NCBI GenBank assembly: GCA_963691705.1
Contig: OY829539.1
Span: 19,638,407 to 19,702,406 of the forward strand
Source: Viola odorata
Lineage: Eukaryota > Streptophyta > Magnoliopsida > Malpighiales > Violaceae
Length of the DNA: 64,000 nt
Direction of reading: 5' to 3'
Shown: piece by piece, positions 32,015 to 42,701 of the stretch
Layout of the letters: the number at the start of each line of letters is the position of its first letter
Position numbering within the stretch: the first letter of the stretch is position 1
Notes under the pieces: generated by a model
What the model saw: the letters and a program-made list of their open reading frames with translations, nothing else
What the model was told of the DNA's origin: nothing
Databases searched by the model: none
Translations under genes and position numbers: made by a program

Positions 32015-35000
32015 ATGGCAGCTGTTACTAATCCTTCAAGCAGTATCCTTTTTCATCTTCCCTCGTCTGCTTCTTCTTTACTTCTGCCAATCTTGATTGC
32101 TACACCTCGTGTGTCTCTGTTTTGTGTGACTTTTCAGTGATTCTTTTTTCTTCTAATCATGGTATTGGCTCACATCTGTTCTGTGATGAGGATGAATTAC
32201 GGTTTAGCTGGGATTATATTTCGTGTTACGAAAGCTAACATCTAGTAAAACTCAAAAGTGTGCATCTTTTTCTTCTAGTTTTATGCATTTTTAGATTGAG
32301 ATTCATATTTCTTTTTCGTGTTTTTCTGGATTTTCAAGGCTTTTGGCTGGCTGTAAATCGTTGTTTGAATAATTTTTGTTCTTGTTTTATTATTGGCACT
32401 TAATACCAACCAATTTCAGCATTTCTCCTGTTGTTGCTTGTGTTTTCAAGGTTCTTTCTTATCGTCTAATCAATTTTCATTTTAATTATTTTTGAATCTT
32501 TGTGCACCAATGTAAAAGAAGAAATTTACTTTGATGTAGCCTTTACACTTGTTGAAGATTCAGATTTGCTAGGTAATATGTCGCTGCATTCTCAGGTCAA
32601 GACGGATGAAATCTCCGAAGCAACAAAGAAGGTAACTAGATTCTTCTTGTACAATTTTGGTTTATTAAGAGTTTATCTTTCATGCACAATTTCCCTAAGT
32701 ATATAGTAAGATGACTGCATAGCTTTCTTGATGCGATCACGCATACGCCTACTGAGATCGGATCGCGTCATTTCTACTAGTGATGTGGACTTGTAACTTG
32801 GCTACTATCAGAGATGTTTATCAATTTGAATATTTAATAGCATCCTCTTCAATATGTGTAAAAAGTGAATACCAATTCAACTTGATTGACTAAAACTTAA
32901 TGGTAGGAGAACTACTTTCCTTGTAATCATAATACTGTTGTTATCTTAAGAGTGGTTATAGTGAAATTTAGATGGTAGCTTTAGTGAAATCTGTCCCATT
33001 CATTCTCAGGAACACTCCATTTATTGGATGTATGGAAAATTCTTTCTGAAGTTGTCAGGGTATATGGGAATTTACGGTACTATATTGCTCTCTCCAATCA
33101 AATGGAGAGGATGGGAAACTCTATATCTTATTCTTTCCTTTTAAGAAATCTATCCTCCTCTCTCTCTCTCTCCCCCTCCCCCCCCCCCCCCCCCCGTCGC
33201 CCCCCCCCCCCCCCCCCCCCCATACCCCTCGCCCCCCCCCCTCGTACTTTAAATATTTCTTTCCTTTTTGGTTAGCGTGGAACTGTGTGAGTTGAAATTG
33301 GTGGTTGATAGTTTTGTTTACCTATTGGCAGGGAATCTCCGGCAGTAATGCACCAGTTATGTACCATCAAGGTTATGGCCATTTGCCTTATGGAGCATAT
33401 CCTTCTCCAACTTCGCCTGTTCCCACCCCTGGACATGATGGCTATGGAGCCCAGCATTACCAGTACCCAGGTGCTTTTTACCAGCCTCCTTCTTCAACAA
33501 GCATGTTTTACCCTCCTAACCAAGCCAACCTGGAGGTCCCTTCAGCTACAGCTGAAAAACTGTCTTTGTCCAATAATATTTCTGGAAGTGTAAATAGAAA
33601 TAATGGGTCAAAGCCATTTAGACCTAGTAATCAGAATTCATCCATAAATTCAAGTGGCTCCTATAAAAGGGATAGCTCACTTGCGGGGTTTCCATCTTCG
33701 GGTTATTATGATCCAAGGTTTGGATATGATGGATTTCAATCACCTATCCAATGGTTTGATGCTTCTGCGTACTCTCATGGGTCATCTAAATATGCGACTG
33801 GTACTGGCTACTCATCGCATCTGGTATGAATAAACCGTGAATTTACCTGTTATTCAACATGTGAAATTATTGGTTTCATTTTGTTTATCATTTTTATTTG
33901 ACATGATTTGATGAAGTCTCAAAGGTGTTGAGATCAGCCTGTGGAAATAGGAAAAAGGAAAAATTTGTTACATATCATCATTTCCAACAGTTATACACAT
34001 ATTTGTTCCTTAGCTAGTGCTATGATTCTTAGGTTTTATCAATTTCTAGTTTGATTAACACATTTTTTTATTATATTTTCAGAACTATCATCCTACAAGT
34101 CTGACAACGGACTTCAGCCAAGCTTCTGGATTCATGAACTCGATGTATCCAAACAATAGAATGTATGGCCCATATGGATACAGAGCTGGCACTGGTTTTG
34201 GATCCTTTCCTCATAATTCTTGGACTAATGGACATGGATGGGTGGTTGTTGATAATAAGTACAAACCCAGAGGCCGTGGCTATGGCAATGAGAATGTAGA
34301 TGGTTTGAGTGAGCTGAATAGAGGGCCAAGAGCAAAGGGATTCAAAAACCAAAGGGGGTTTGGACCTGTCACACAAGCGGCTGAGGAGCAAAACCTCCCG
34401 TTGACTGAGAATAATAAAGAGGATAACTTGCCTCAAATTCCAGACAAGGAGCACTATAATCGTGAAGATTTTCCTGAGGATTATTCAGATGCAAAATTTT
34501 TTGTTACTAAATCATACAGCGAGGATGATGTCCATAAAAGCATAAAATATGGTGTGTGGGCTAGCACACCCAATGGGAATAAAAAGCTTGATGCAGCTTA
34601 TCATCTTGCCAAGGAGAATCCTGGTGGCTGTCCTGTATTTCTGCTGTTCTCTGTGAGTATGAGTAGTATTGTAGCTCCTACTTAGTTGATTGGTATTTCA
34701 TACACTAGTAAGTTTGACTCCATGTTTATTATTTTAGGTCAATACCAGTGGACAATTTGTTGGTTTGGCGGAGATGGTTGGGCCTGTTGATTTCAACAGA
34801 ACTGTGGAGTATTGGCAACAAGACAAATGGGTTGGTTGCTTTCCTGTGAAGTGGCATATCATTAAGGATGTTTCAAACAGTTCTTTGAGGCACATAACGC
34901 TTGAAAACAATGAGAACAAACCAGTTACTAATAGTAGGGATACACAGGAGGTAATATGTTTCCCATTGTCTTCTCTTTCTTCTCTCACCTTGTCTGGCCT

Positions 35001-35632
35001 TGTAACTTTTTATTTTTATTTTCCTTTTGATTTTCCTTTTGATTTTCCTTTTCTGACTTCAAATGTTGTTTGTCCTTTTAGGTTATGTTTGAAAAGGGTA
35101 TTCAAGTTCTTAAACTTATTAAGGCTTACGAAGGGAAAACGTCAATCTTGGATGATTTTGGGTTTTATGCAGCTCGTGAAAGGATAATGCAGGAGAAAAG
35201 GGCGAAACAGAATAGTCAAAAACAGGTAAGAGATGTGCCTTCTTTTAAGACAAAACTTAGTTCCAATTTCTCCTGCTGAGATCGAATTATAATGAGATGA
35301 TTTCTGTTTAACATCCTTTGTATATTAGAGTAAGTTGTTTTTGATTGCCCTTGTGGGCTGACGAGACTTCTAAACCTGTAAAACAGATTTTTGATGGAAA
35401 ACTTGGTGGCATTACTGTGACTAATGACAAAAACAAAGCTGCAGTGATGAAGAAAGATGGATTGATAAAGGAAGCAGCGGGCTCAGCTGCTGGGGATTTG
35501 GCGAAGAAGATTGAAGAGATGCAGTTGCAAGAAACGGACGGTTCAGGTGCAGCAGTTGAGAAAACTGATGCTAAGTCAGTTGCATCATCTGAGAGCAAAG
35601 TTGCTCCCAATGTTGTTGCAAGTGCTTGGTAA
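32015..35632 (+). CDS. YTH-domain m6A reader, ECT family
   Basis: Seven predicted exons: 32015-32042, 32558-32631, 33332-33823, 34083-34652, 34738-34950, 35082-35225, 35387-35632; about 588 residues. The N-terminus (M-A-A-V-T-N-P-S-S) and [13 protein letters not shown] fit Arabidopsis ECT proteins. A Tyr/Pro/Gly-rich disordered region follows ([21 protein letters not shown]). The YTH domain spans exons 4-6: [18 protein letters not shown], then [14 protein letters not shown] and [16 protein letters not shown]. The three cage Trp positions are present, so m6A binding is expected. Intron 2 contains long C runs. The aromatic-rich N-terminal exon usual in ECTs is not found between exons 2 and 3. 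Confidence 0.88.
33161..33242 (+). repeat. CT and poly-C low-complexity tract in intron 2
   Basis: (CT)n passes into C homopolymers broken by short GTCG, ATA and TCG islands. Its exact length is likely unreliable in the assembly. Confidence 0.9.
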
Positions 35633-36122
35633 TTTTAGGCATGTTACTCTCCATTTTTAGGCTAGAATTTTAGGGTTGGTTGATCTTTTTGGGATTGATA
35701 TGAATTTGCTAACTACATCTGCTAGAGGGATGAAAAGAGAGATTTTTGAGTGAAAAGACATCTCTTTCTTGCCGTTATTGTTGAGGAGCAAACAACTGCT
35801 AATCATTATCCCCAATGACTTTTAGATTAGCACAAGCTAATCCTAAAGTAGGACATATTGCCCTGATACTTGGTGTTGTTGCCTTCATCTCTTATCTTTT
35901 TTATTGGGAGAAAGACCGGCTAAGTAATCTCTTATTTCTGGCATTCTGCTTTGTTTGTTTTCCCACTGTTTAAGGTAAAATGAGTTCTTTGTTTTGATGC
36001 AACTCAACGATTGCATGCCAACCTCAATCATTAGGTAGATTTGTTGTCAAAGGGCTGTGTTCAACGCGAGCAACTGATTCCTTTTCAAGGTTTTCAGATC
36101 CGAACCAGTTAGATTACAATTT
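35633..36122. other. 3' flank of the YTH gene
   Basis: Includes the 3' UTR of the YTH gene; no separate polyadenylation signal is clear. No other feature. Confidence 0.4.
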
Positions 36123-37321
36123 GGGATAATGCAAACATTGGTACATGTACATGAATTTTTTGATTGATTTCATACCTCTGGTATTTTTTTTTGCTTTTAA
36201 AAGATACCTGTACATACGTGTCGTTCAGGATTAAAATGAACGAGCTTTATCATCCTCCCATCAAGCGAATTCTGCACCCTAAGGGAGAATCATACCATTG
36301 GACCAAATGCCCTTGATGTTTTATCATTAAACCACATTAGATATGTACGCGTTTCACATAGAAACATTCCTTTGGGGCATTTCATCAAACAGTTTATGTG
36401 CATCGCAATTAAACCTTGTTTCTGCATACATATCAAACGCACTGCACCCAACAAACATTTCCTTTGTCTTCAAAATCCAAGTCGGCAACCAAAACAAACC
36501 AAAACCTAGTAGAATCAATAAATTAAAATCAAACAATTAACCCAACAAATTAACCCAATTAATCAACCACAATTATATTTCTTTCTTCTTAACTCTTAAG
36601 CGATTGATTGGTTCATTTGATGGGTTTCCTTGGTTTATCTTCAAGCAGCAGCAGCACCACGACGACGCTACGATGAGGATGAATGGTGATGGTTGGACTG
36701 GCTGGGTTTGGATCGGAGATGATGAGGATGAACGGTGATGGTTGGATTGGCTGGGTGTTTTCACCAAATAAGAAGAAAAAGAATTAAACAGAGGGAAAGA
36801 AAGAAAGGAGGTTGAAGATGATGAATAGTGACGCCGGCTGCTGTAGGTTGAAGACGAAGGAGTTTGTTGGATTGACGATTAAACGAAGAGAAAAAAGGAA
36901 AGGAAAAGAAATGGAAGATGGCCATAAGAAGAAAAAGATGTGACCGTTGGATCGGTCTAGCCCAAAAGGTAGGTGATCCAACGGTGATTGAGTGGATGCA
37001 GGAACGTGGAGGAGGAGTGGGAGAGAATAGGCCAAAACGACGTCGTTTCATACCCGGGTGGGGAAAACCCATTTAGCCGACCTGTGGGAAAAGAACCGGG
37101 TCAGATTCGACGACGTGGCATGCCACGTCAGCCGTTTCCTACGTGGCATCCAATATGGCGTGCCACGTAGGACAGTTAACGGTGAAAGTTGGACGGCGTG
37201 AGGTCGAGGTACCAAATGTGACGTTTTGTTAATGTACAAGTATCTTTTAAAAGCAAAAGACACCTGAGGTATGAAATCAATCAAAAAATGCATGTACAGG
37301 TACCAATTTTTACATTATCCC
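36123..37321. mobile_element. MULE-like element with long TIRs (Pack-MULE)
   Basis: The left end 36123-36215 (GGGATAATGC, TGGTACATGTACATG, TTGATTGATTTCATACCT, TTTTAAAAGATAC) is repeated inverted at 37230-37321. Flanks ATTACAATT (36113-36121) and ATTACAAAT (37322-37330) match in 8 of 9 bases, the 9-bp target duplication of Mutator-like elements. There is no transposase. The interior includes a PPR gene fragment and a GC-richer stretch at 36960-37200 with a repeated GCCACGTMRG motif. Confidence 0.75.
36354..36490 (-). pseudogene. PPR protein fragment captured in the MULE
   Basis: On the minus strand the frame reads M-F-V-G-C-S-A-F-D-M-Y-A, then A-H-K-L-F-D-E-M-P-Q-R-N-V-S, the hallmark of plant-type PLS pentatricopeptide proteins (AxKLFDEMPxRNVVSW). 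It covers little more than one repeat and ends at a TGA. It lies wholly within the MULE ends, consistent with transduplication of a host gene. Confidence 0.7.
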
Positions 37322-37476
37322 ATTACAAATTCGAGGGACTCTCTTATCATGCGACGACAATATCTAAGCCTTTGTTTTCTTCTAAAATTACCAACCATTT
37401 TATCTATTCAAATTCAATCAAAATAGAAGAATAGGAAATTTGTAAATTGTGTTGATGGATAGAATCTTTATTTGTA

Positions 37477-37961
37477 TGATAAGAGTCCGAGGTTCGTCGA
37501 GTAAGATCGGCCAATGGGGGCTGGTCGGGAACACTGTTCTGGCTGTCTTCGTCACCTGCAAAGCGCCGGAGGGGGTCTCCGGCGTAAACACTCCAATGCT
37601 TCAGTTAGTATGAGTGGTGAAAATGGTATGGGTTCAGCACGTTGTCTTAGGCTTACCTTCTTGTCTGGAATGGTGGGGGTATTTATAGGCAAAGGAAGGA
37701 CCTTACCGACAGGGGGTAGGCGTTATCTCTGGTAGATGTCGCTTGGGTGCTAGAGAGTGACGTCATGTGTGACCGGGGATGGGATGACGCTATGCAGATG
37801 TCGCGTGAGAGCCCCCCGTTGATGTCGACCATCCCAGGGCCGGCAGCCAGGCTTGGGGGCAGTAGGAACAGTGCCATGTCCCCCTTGGTATATACAATGT
37901 TCTGGCCTTGTCACTAGGTGCGATGGTGGAGATGCCGCTAGGGTGGTGTCAATGGTTATCA
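37477..37961 (-). repeat. 3' LTR of the Tat-like element
   Basis: 485 bp, aligned with 51282-51764 along its whole length. By eye I count about 17 substitutions and one 2-bp indel between the two LTRs (about 3.5 percent). TSD TTGTA lies immediately outside. Confidence 0.95.
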
Positions 37962-38101
37962 TAAGCCCAACTGAAAACGAGCCCGAGTGTTTACCAAGGG
38001 CTACTGCCTCGTCTTCAGTCTTGCCTCTTTAGGGGTTTCTGCATTAATGAGGGCTCGAGAATCGACAAACACGCCTTTTCAGAACATCTTCTCTCTGAGT
38101 C

Positions 38102-38547
38102 TATAAATAGGCATTTTCTTTACACTTGTTTTCACGATTCTCTCGACCTCTCCTCATTCAATGGACGAAGTTACCAAAAACTTTCTGCTCTCCAAGGCCC
38201 ACACCCTGAGGAAGTTGACTCAAGCAGACATCGATTTTCTAGGGTCGCTGAACACCAAGACTTCTGAGGATATCTTGGAGCTCCAGGGGATGCTGACCCC
38301 TCTGCATGCTAGGCAGAATGTTGTCTCCATAGAAGACTTTAGCCCTGTGGAGAAGGCGGTGAAGCTGTCTATGGCTGTCTCTCAAATTCAGCTGCTTATA
38401 GCTATGCTGCAGCACAGGAAGGATTTGCTGGGGTGCTGCCTGAAAGGCATGAGGGCCTGTTCTTCCAAACTAACCACTCTTGCGGATGCCTTGAGGGAGA
38501 TTCCCTTCATGGAGTGGGAAGATGACGATGCCGGGTCGAATGCCTGA
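38102..38547 (+). CDS. Antisense small gene 1 (helical protein)
   Basis: A TATA box (CTATAAATAG, 38101-38110) lies 50-60 bases before ATG 38161. The ORF of 128 codons is intact and ends at the TGA at 38545-38547. It is mainly helical, with an acidic C-terminus (M-E-W-E-D-D-D-A-G). No known domain. It belongs to the plus-strand gene zone of the retrotransposon, opposite to gag-pol. GC content and codon use resemble the neighbouring antisense genes. Confidence 0.5.
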
Positions 38548-39000
38548 CCAGCGGTGGGGACCCTCCTGCTATGCCTCTTTATGTTTCCTTTGATGCTACC
38601 TTGTGTATTCCCGGGCCGTTAGGCCCTTAAATAAATAAAATGGTTTCCTCGTTAGATTGTCGCGCTATTGATGTTTTCCTTCGTCGTATAACGTCTTGTT
38701 TGAAAAATAACCTCCGCACACGCCAACAGTAGGTTTAATGTCCCCTGGGATTCCACACATTTTCATTTACTTAACCGGCATATAATAATAAACGTCTCTC
38801 CCCACCGTTCCAAATTTATTTCACGCCGTTTCTTCAGTGTCAACTGATTGGGCGGTTGTTTCGGCGTCTTTTGGTTGGCGCAGACTTTCAACAGTTGTAG
38901 TTGTGAAATCGGATCTCTTCACCCCTCTGGCCGTTGTTCCTGAATGTATTAATTATTTTTAAAAACACGCGAGAAGGTAGGAGCGCCTCCTCGCCTTGGC

Positions 39001-39525
39001 TATATAATGGGGTTCTTCCTCTTTTTCCTGTTCATCCATTTTCTTCTCATTTCTTTCTTACTGCCGCTGATATTTTCAAGGCTGACTTGCATTTTTTGTA
39101 CACTGCTGCTCGCGATAACGCCTCCGACTTCACCAGACTCAGACCATCCTCCTCCGTCACCCCCATGGAGGCTTACCAAACGCAGGGGTCACGAGGATCC
39201 CAAGAAAACAAAGAAGAAGGCCTTTGAATCTTTCTTTGCTGGTTATGAGCCTCACTACTTCGCGCTACAGAAGGGTGATGAAGTGCCACCGTCTGCCCCT
39301 TGTCCTCCTTCAGAGAGAGGGGTTTTTACTTAGAACACAGGTTCGAGGTCAACATCATCTACTATCGGGGAGGATTCCCGTGTCGCCCCGATAGAGGGGG
39401 TTGTTCCCGCGACAAAACTCGTGCCTAAGCCTGCCGAGCTTTTCTTTTCCTATAATAGTGGGTTACCGTCGTCCCCGGAGGACTACGATTACTGCTATGA
39501 TATGGACTGGGCTGACGAGGATTGA
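39001..39525 (+). pseudogene. Antisense small gene 2, one in-frame stop
   Basis: TATA box TATATAATGG at 39001-39010. The frame reads a basic segment (K-K-T-K-K-K-A-F-E-S-F-F-A-G-Y) and, after a TAG at 39331-39333, continues in the same frame to an acidic aromatic tail (D-Y-D-Y-C-Y-D-M-D-W-A-D-E-D) and a TGA at about 39525. The true start is unclear, since the first in-frame ATG overlaps the TATA box. No known family. Confidence 0.4.
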
Positions 39526-40026
39526 TGATGTCGTGTTTATTGTAGATGCCGCTGGCTCTTTGAATAAATAAATAAAAATAGTATTTTGTTTTTCTCTTCT
39601 TTACTTTTACGTTGTGCCGCCTCATGGGGTAACTGACGCTGACCAGCCAGTTATCACTTCACACAACCATCTTTTTTGACTTCTTGCGGTGCACCATTTT
39701 TCCCTCACAAGGTTCGTGGCGGGTGCCTGATTTTAAGTTTCCTGTCAGAATCTTTCCACGTGTTGCTTTTATTTTACACATGTCCTGCTGTGACGGGCTG
39801 CTTGGTCGTTTGGTTTTTAGCCGCCTTTCTTAAAAGGAAATCCGTTCCTTCTTTCTACTCTTTTGCTCTTCTTTTAAATTTCACATCTCTCTTCGCTTTT
39901 TACTCGCTCCGAGGAAATTCTCTCGCTTGTACTCAGACGATCCGCCTATTAGTTTCGCTCCTCTCCTTCTTTTTCAAGGTATTCTACTCGATCTTGCTTT
40001 GATTTTCCTTTTGCTACTTACCTGTC

Positions 40027-42193
40027 ATGCCTCGCACAAGATCTCAGTCCGGCTCTCTGGTTATCCCCGGGGCAGCCCTTCGAGATCCTGAAATCGAGAA
40101 CACCCCTAGCATCTTTACTTGCCCCACTGTTCTACGTCTCGAATTAGAAAGCAATGGCATTACTTTCCCCAGGGGTTACAGTCCTTCTATTCCTACTAGC
40201 ATTATGAGGCTTCATGACAGACTTTGGGGGACTCGTAGGATGCTTTATTTTAAGATGTTTCAGTATGGGTTCCATCTCCCTATTCATACCACACTAGAGA
40301 ATGTACTGCGTGAGTATGGGCTTAACCCTGCGCAGATCACCCCTTCTTCGTGGAGTGGCATCTACGCTTTCCTTCGCGCTTGCGAGTTGAAAGGTATTCT
40401 CCTTCCCTCCGTCGCTTTGTTTCGCAAGTTTTTGACTCTAGTCTGTCGTAACGGCTTAGTTGACATTACCCCAAGGTGGGGTGATGCCTTAGTCGGGTCT
40501 TTTTGGCAAAGATTTCAAGGATTTGAGGAGAGCGTCGAAGACTGGAAGAACGGTTTCTTCATTGTCGAATTACCCTTTCGTCTGTGGCGCTCTGGCTTCA
40601 ACCTGGGTGTTGTTGATTGGGTGAAGCCAGTAGTTCTGTCTAGGGAAGAGTTAGGCCAGGCCAACGCCTTGCTGGAGATGGAGTCGTCCTTCCAGATCCG
40701 GAATTTTGCCTTGTATAGGCCTTTGTCTGAGTGTACCATAGGTGAGTTTTTTGGGCTTTGTCATCCTCTTCCTTACCCATTGTTTACTAACGTAGCTTCT
40801 CGCAGGGAATACTGTCGCTCGTCCACTTTCAAAGGGTGACGCTCCTCCAAAGATTATACCGTCTCTAGCGATAGCTCCTTCTACTTCTATTGGGACTCAG
40901 GCCGACCGCTGCGTGTCCATAAAGAAAAGGGCTTCGAGCACGGCTCTTTCAAGGGAGTGTGGTACTTCTACCCGCACTTCTCGCTTCGTGGAGAATTGGT
41001 TGCCAACTCGGAAGAAGGGGTCCAACTCTGGTTCGCCAATAATTGAGACGAAGATTTTTTCCTACGGGACCGAGGATATGGAGGACATGGATACATAGCT
41101 GAGTCTTCGCCCAGCCTTCGCAGCTCAACGGAAGAGGCTGAGGGAGGAAAGCGAGAGTCGGGTGGCGAAGATTGCTGCTCTGCCTACCCCGGCTCCAGCG
41201 ACAATCCCTGCCGCTCCTCGCACTGCCGCTTCACCTAGTGTCACTAGAGAGGTTGTCGCGCCACCAGGCGACACTTCCTCGACTCCAAGGTCATCTCCTC
41301 CTAATGCGGTTCCCATAACTGCGATGGTATCGCCGTCGGTGGCAGACTCCACTCCTGTCATGGAGCCTCCTCATTCGCCCATTGGTTTCTGTATCCCTGA
41401 CGTGGTGGCACTAGTTCAGGGTACGACTGGTTCTTCTTGTTTTCCACCAAAGTCTCCTTGTCCGTTATTCCTCACTTCTACTCGAGATGCCGGCGGTTCG
41501 GTCGGTAGTTCTGCCCCTTCCTTTGTTGCTGACCTCTCCCTTGACGGGCCTCGAGGGGCTCCTTCCCACCAAATGGATTTGTCCAAGTTTGGGGCTGACG
41601 GGTTTCGTGCCTTGGGTGTATCAGACCCCTTGTCGCGAGACCAGCCCACAACTATCTTGGCATGCGAGATGTTCCGCGTCCCGGAGGATGAGAATAGGTT
41701 ACTGCAGCTTCCTCCTCATGTTCAGCGTGCACGCGTTATGAATAACTGTCTTGCCGTCTTCCGGGAACTTCATTACTTTATCAAGGCCCACGGTGAGCAG
41801 TTTCAAGATCCGGGTGCCTTGGCTAAAGTGGGAGAGCTGACGCAGCTTCAGAAACGTACCCAAGCTGAACTGCGTGAGTGTCGTGCTGACCTTGCTCAGG
41901 AGAGGTCTAGAGGAAAAGTCAAGGTTGAAGCTTTGGAGGCTGAGTTGGTAGCTGCCGAGAAGAAGAATTCTCTTCTTCACGAAGAGATATCATCCCGCGA
42001 TGCTGATTTGACGAGGGCTTCATCGAAGGTGACTTGGTGGAAGAAGAAGGTCGTACGGGCCTTTACTGCTGGGTTCGCGGATCAGTGCCACGGTATGGCT
42101 TTTGATCCTGCTCAGGTTACCGAGTATGCCTCCGCAAAGATAAAAGAGATTGATGAAAGCCAAGAAGGCTTCTTTTCCTCCGAAGAGGAGTGA
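40027..42193 (+). pseudogene. Antisense ORF copy A, putative gypsy-type transposon protein
   Basis: Exon 1 40027-40741, intron with GTGAG donor and CGCAG acceptor, exon 2 40806-42193 (phase 1). The N-terminal domain (residues about 50-220) matches the plant 'putative gypsy type transposon' family (Pfam PF04195): R-M-L-Y-F-K-M-F-Q-Y-G-F, then S-G-I-Y-A-F and K-N-G-F-F-I-V-E-L and L-W-R-S-G-F-N-L. A Pro/Ser/Thr-rich linker and a coiled coil (E-L-T-Q-L-Q-K-R-T-Q-A-E-L) follow, ending F-S-S-E-E-E. A single TAG at 41096-41098 interrupts an otherwise continuous frame. Such antisense ORFs are known in Tat, Retand and Grande elements; function is unknown. Confidence 0.72.
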
Positions 42194-42701
42194 TGAGGCG
42201 ACACCATGGAAGGCCCATTCGATGTCGATTGATTAAGGTGTCGCTTTACTATCTGTTGTTCTGTTGTTACTATTTTTTCAATTTGAACTTTGATCTCGCC
42301 TCCTTGCTTTATAATAACTAATAAATCTTGTATACTTGGCCAAATAACGCATGTACCTTTGTGGTGTCACCTTCCTGCTAAGTTTACTTATCGCTTGTCT
42401 CCTTGTACTATCGCTATATGTTATACTTTTTGCGTATCACAGCGTTGTCGCTTGTCTTCTCTTTCGTTGGACCTGGTTCCACTTTTTAGAGCATTTAATG
42501 CTCTGGATTCTTTTGTTGATGCAAAATAGACAGTCATGATGTTCTAGGCACACGTGTCCGCAGGTGGGAGCGCTAGGGGAATGGTGAGGCTGAAAGCGTC
42601 TTTTCACTCGCCTGGGACTGTACCCATTTCCCGCGTCTACTATTTTTGACACGTCACATGCAATTATCGCTTGAACTGTCGTTTCACTTGGGCCTTAGGG
42701 T

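Noticed and set aside
33024..33275. ORF with a poly-Pro tail
   Set aside because: It is the translation of the intronic poly-C tract in the YTH gene.
36761..37072. Overlapping minus-strand ORFs inside the MULE
   Set aside because: Phe/Ser/Leu-rich frames in a purine-rich strand; no recognised family.
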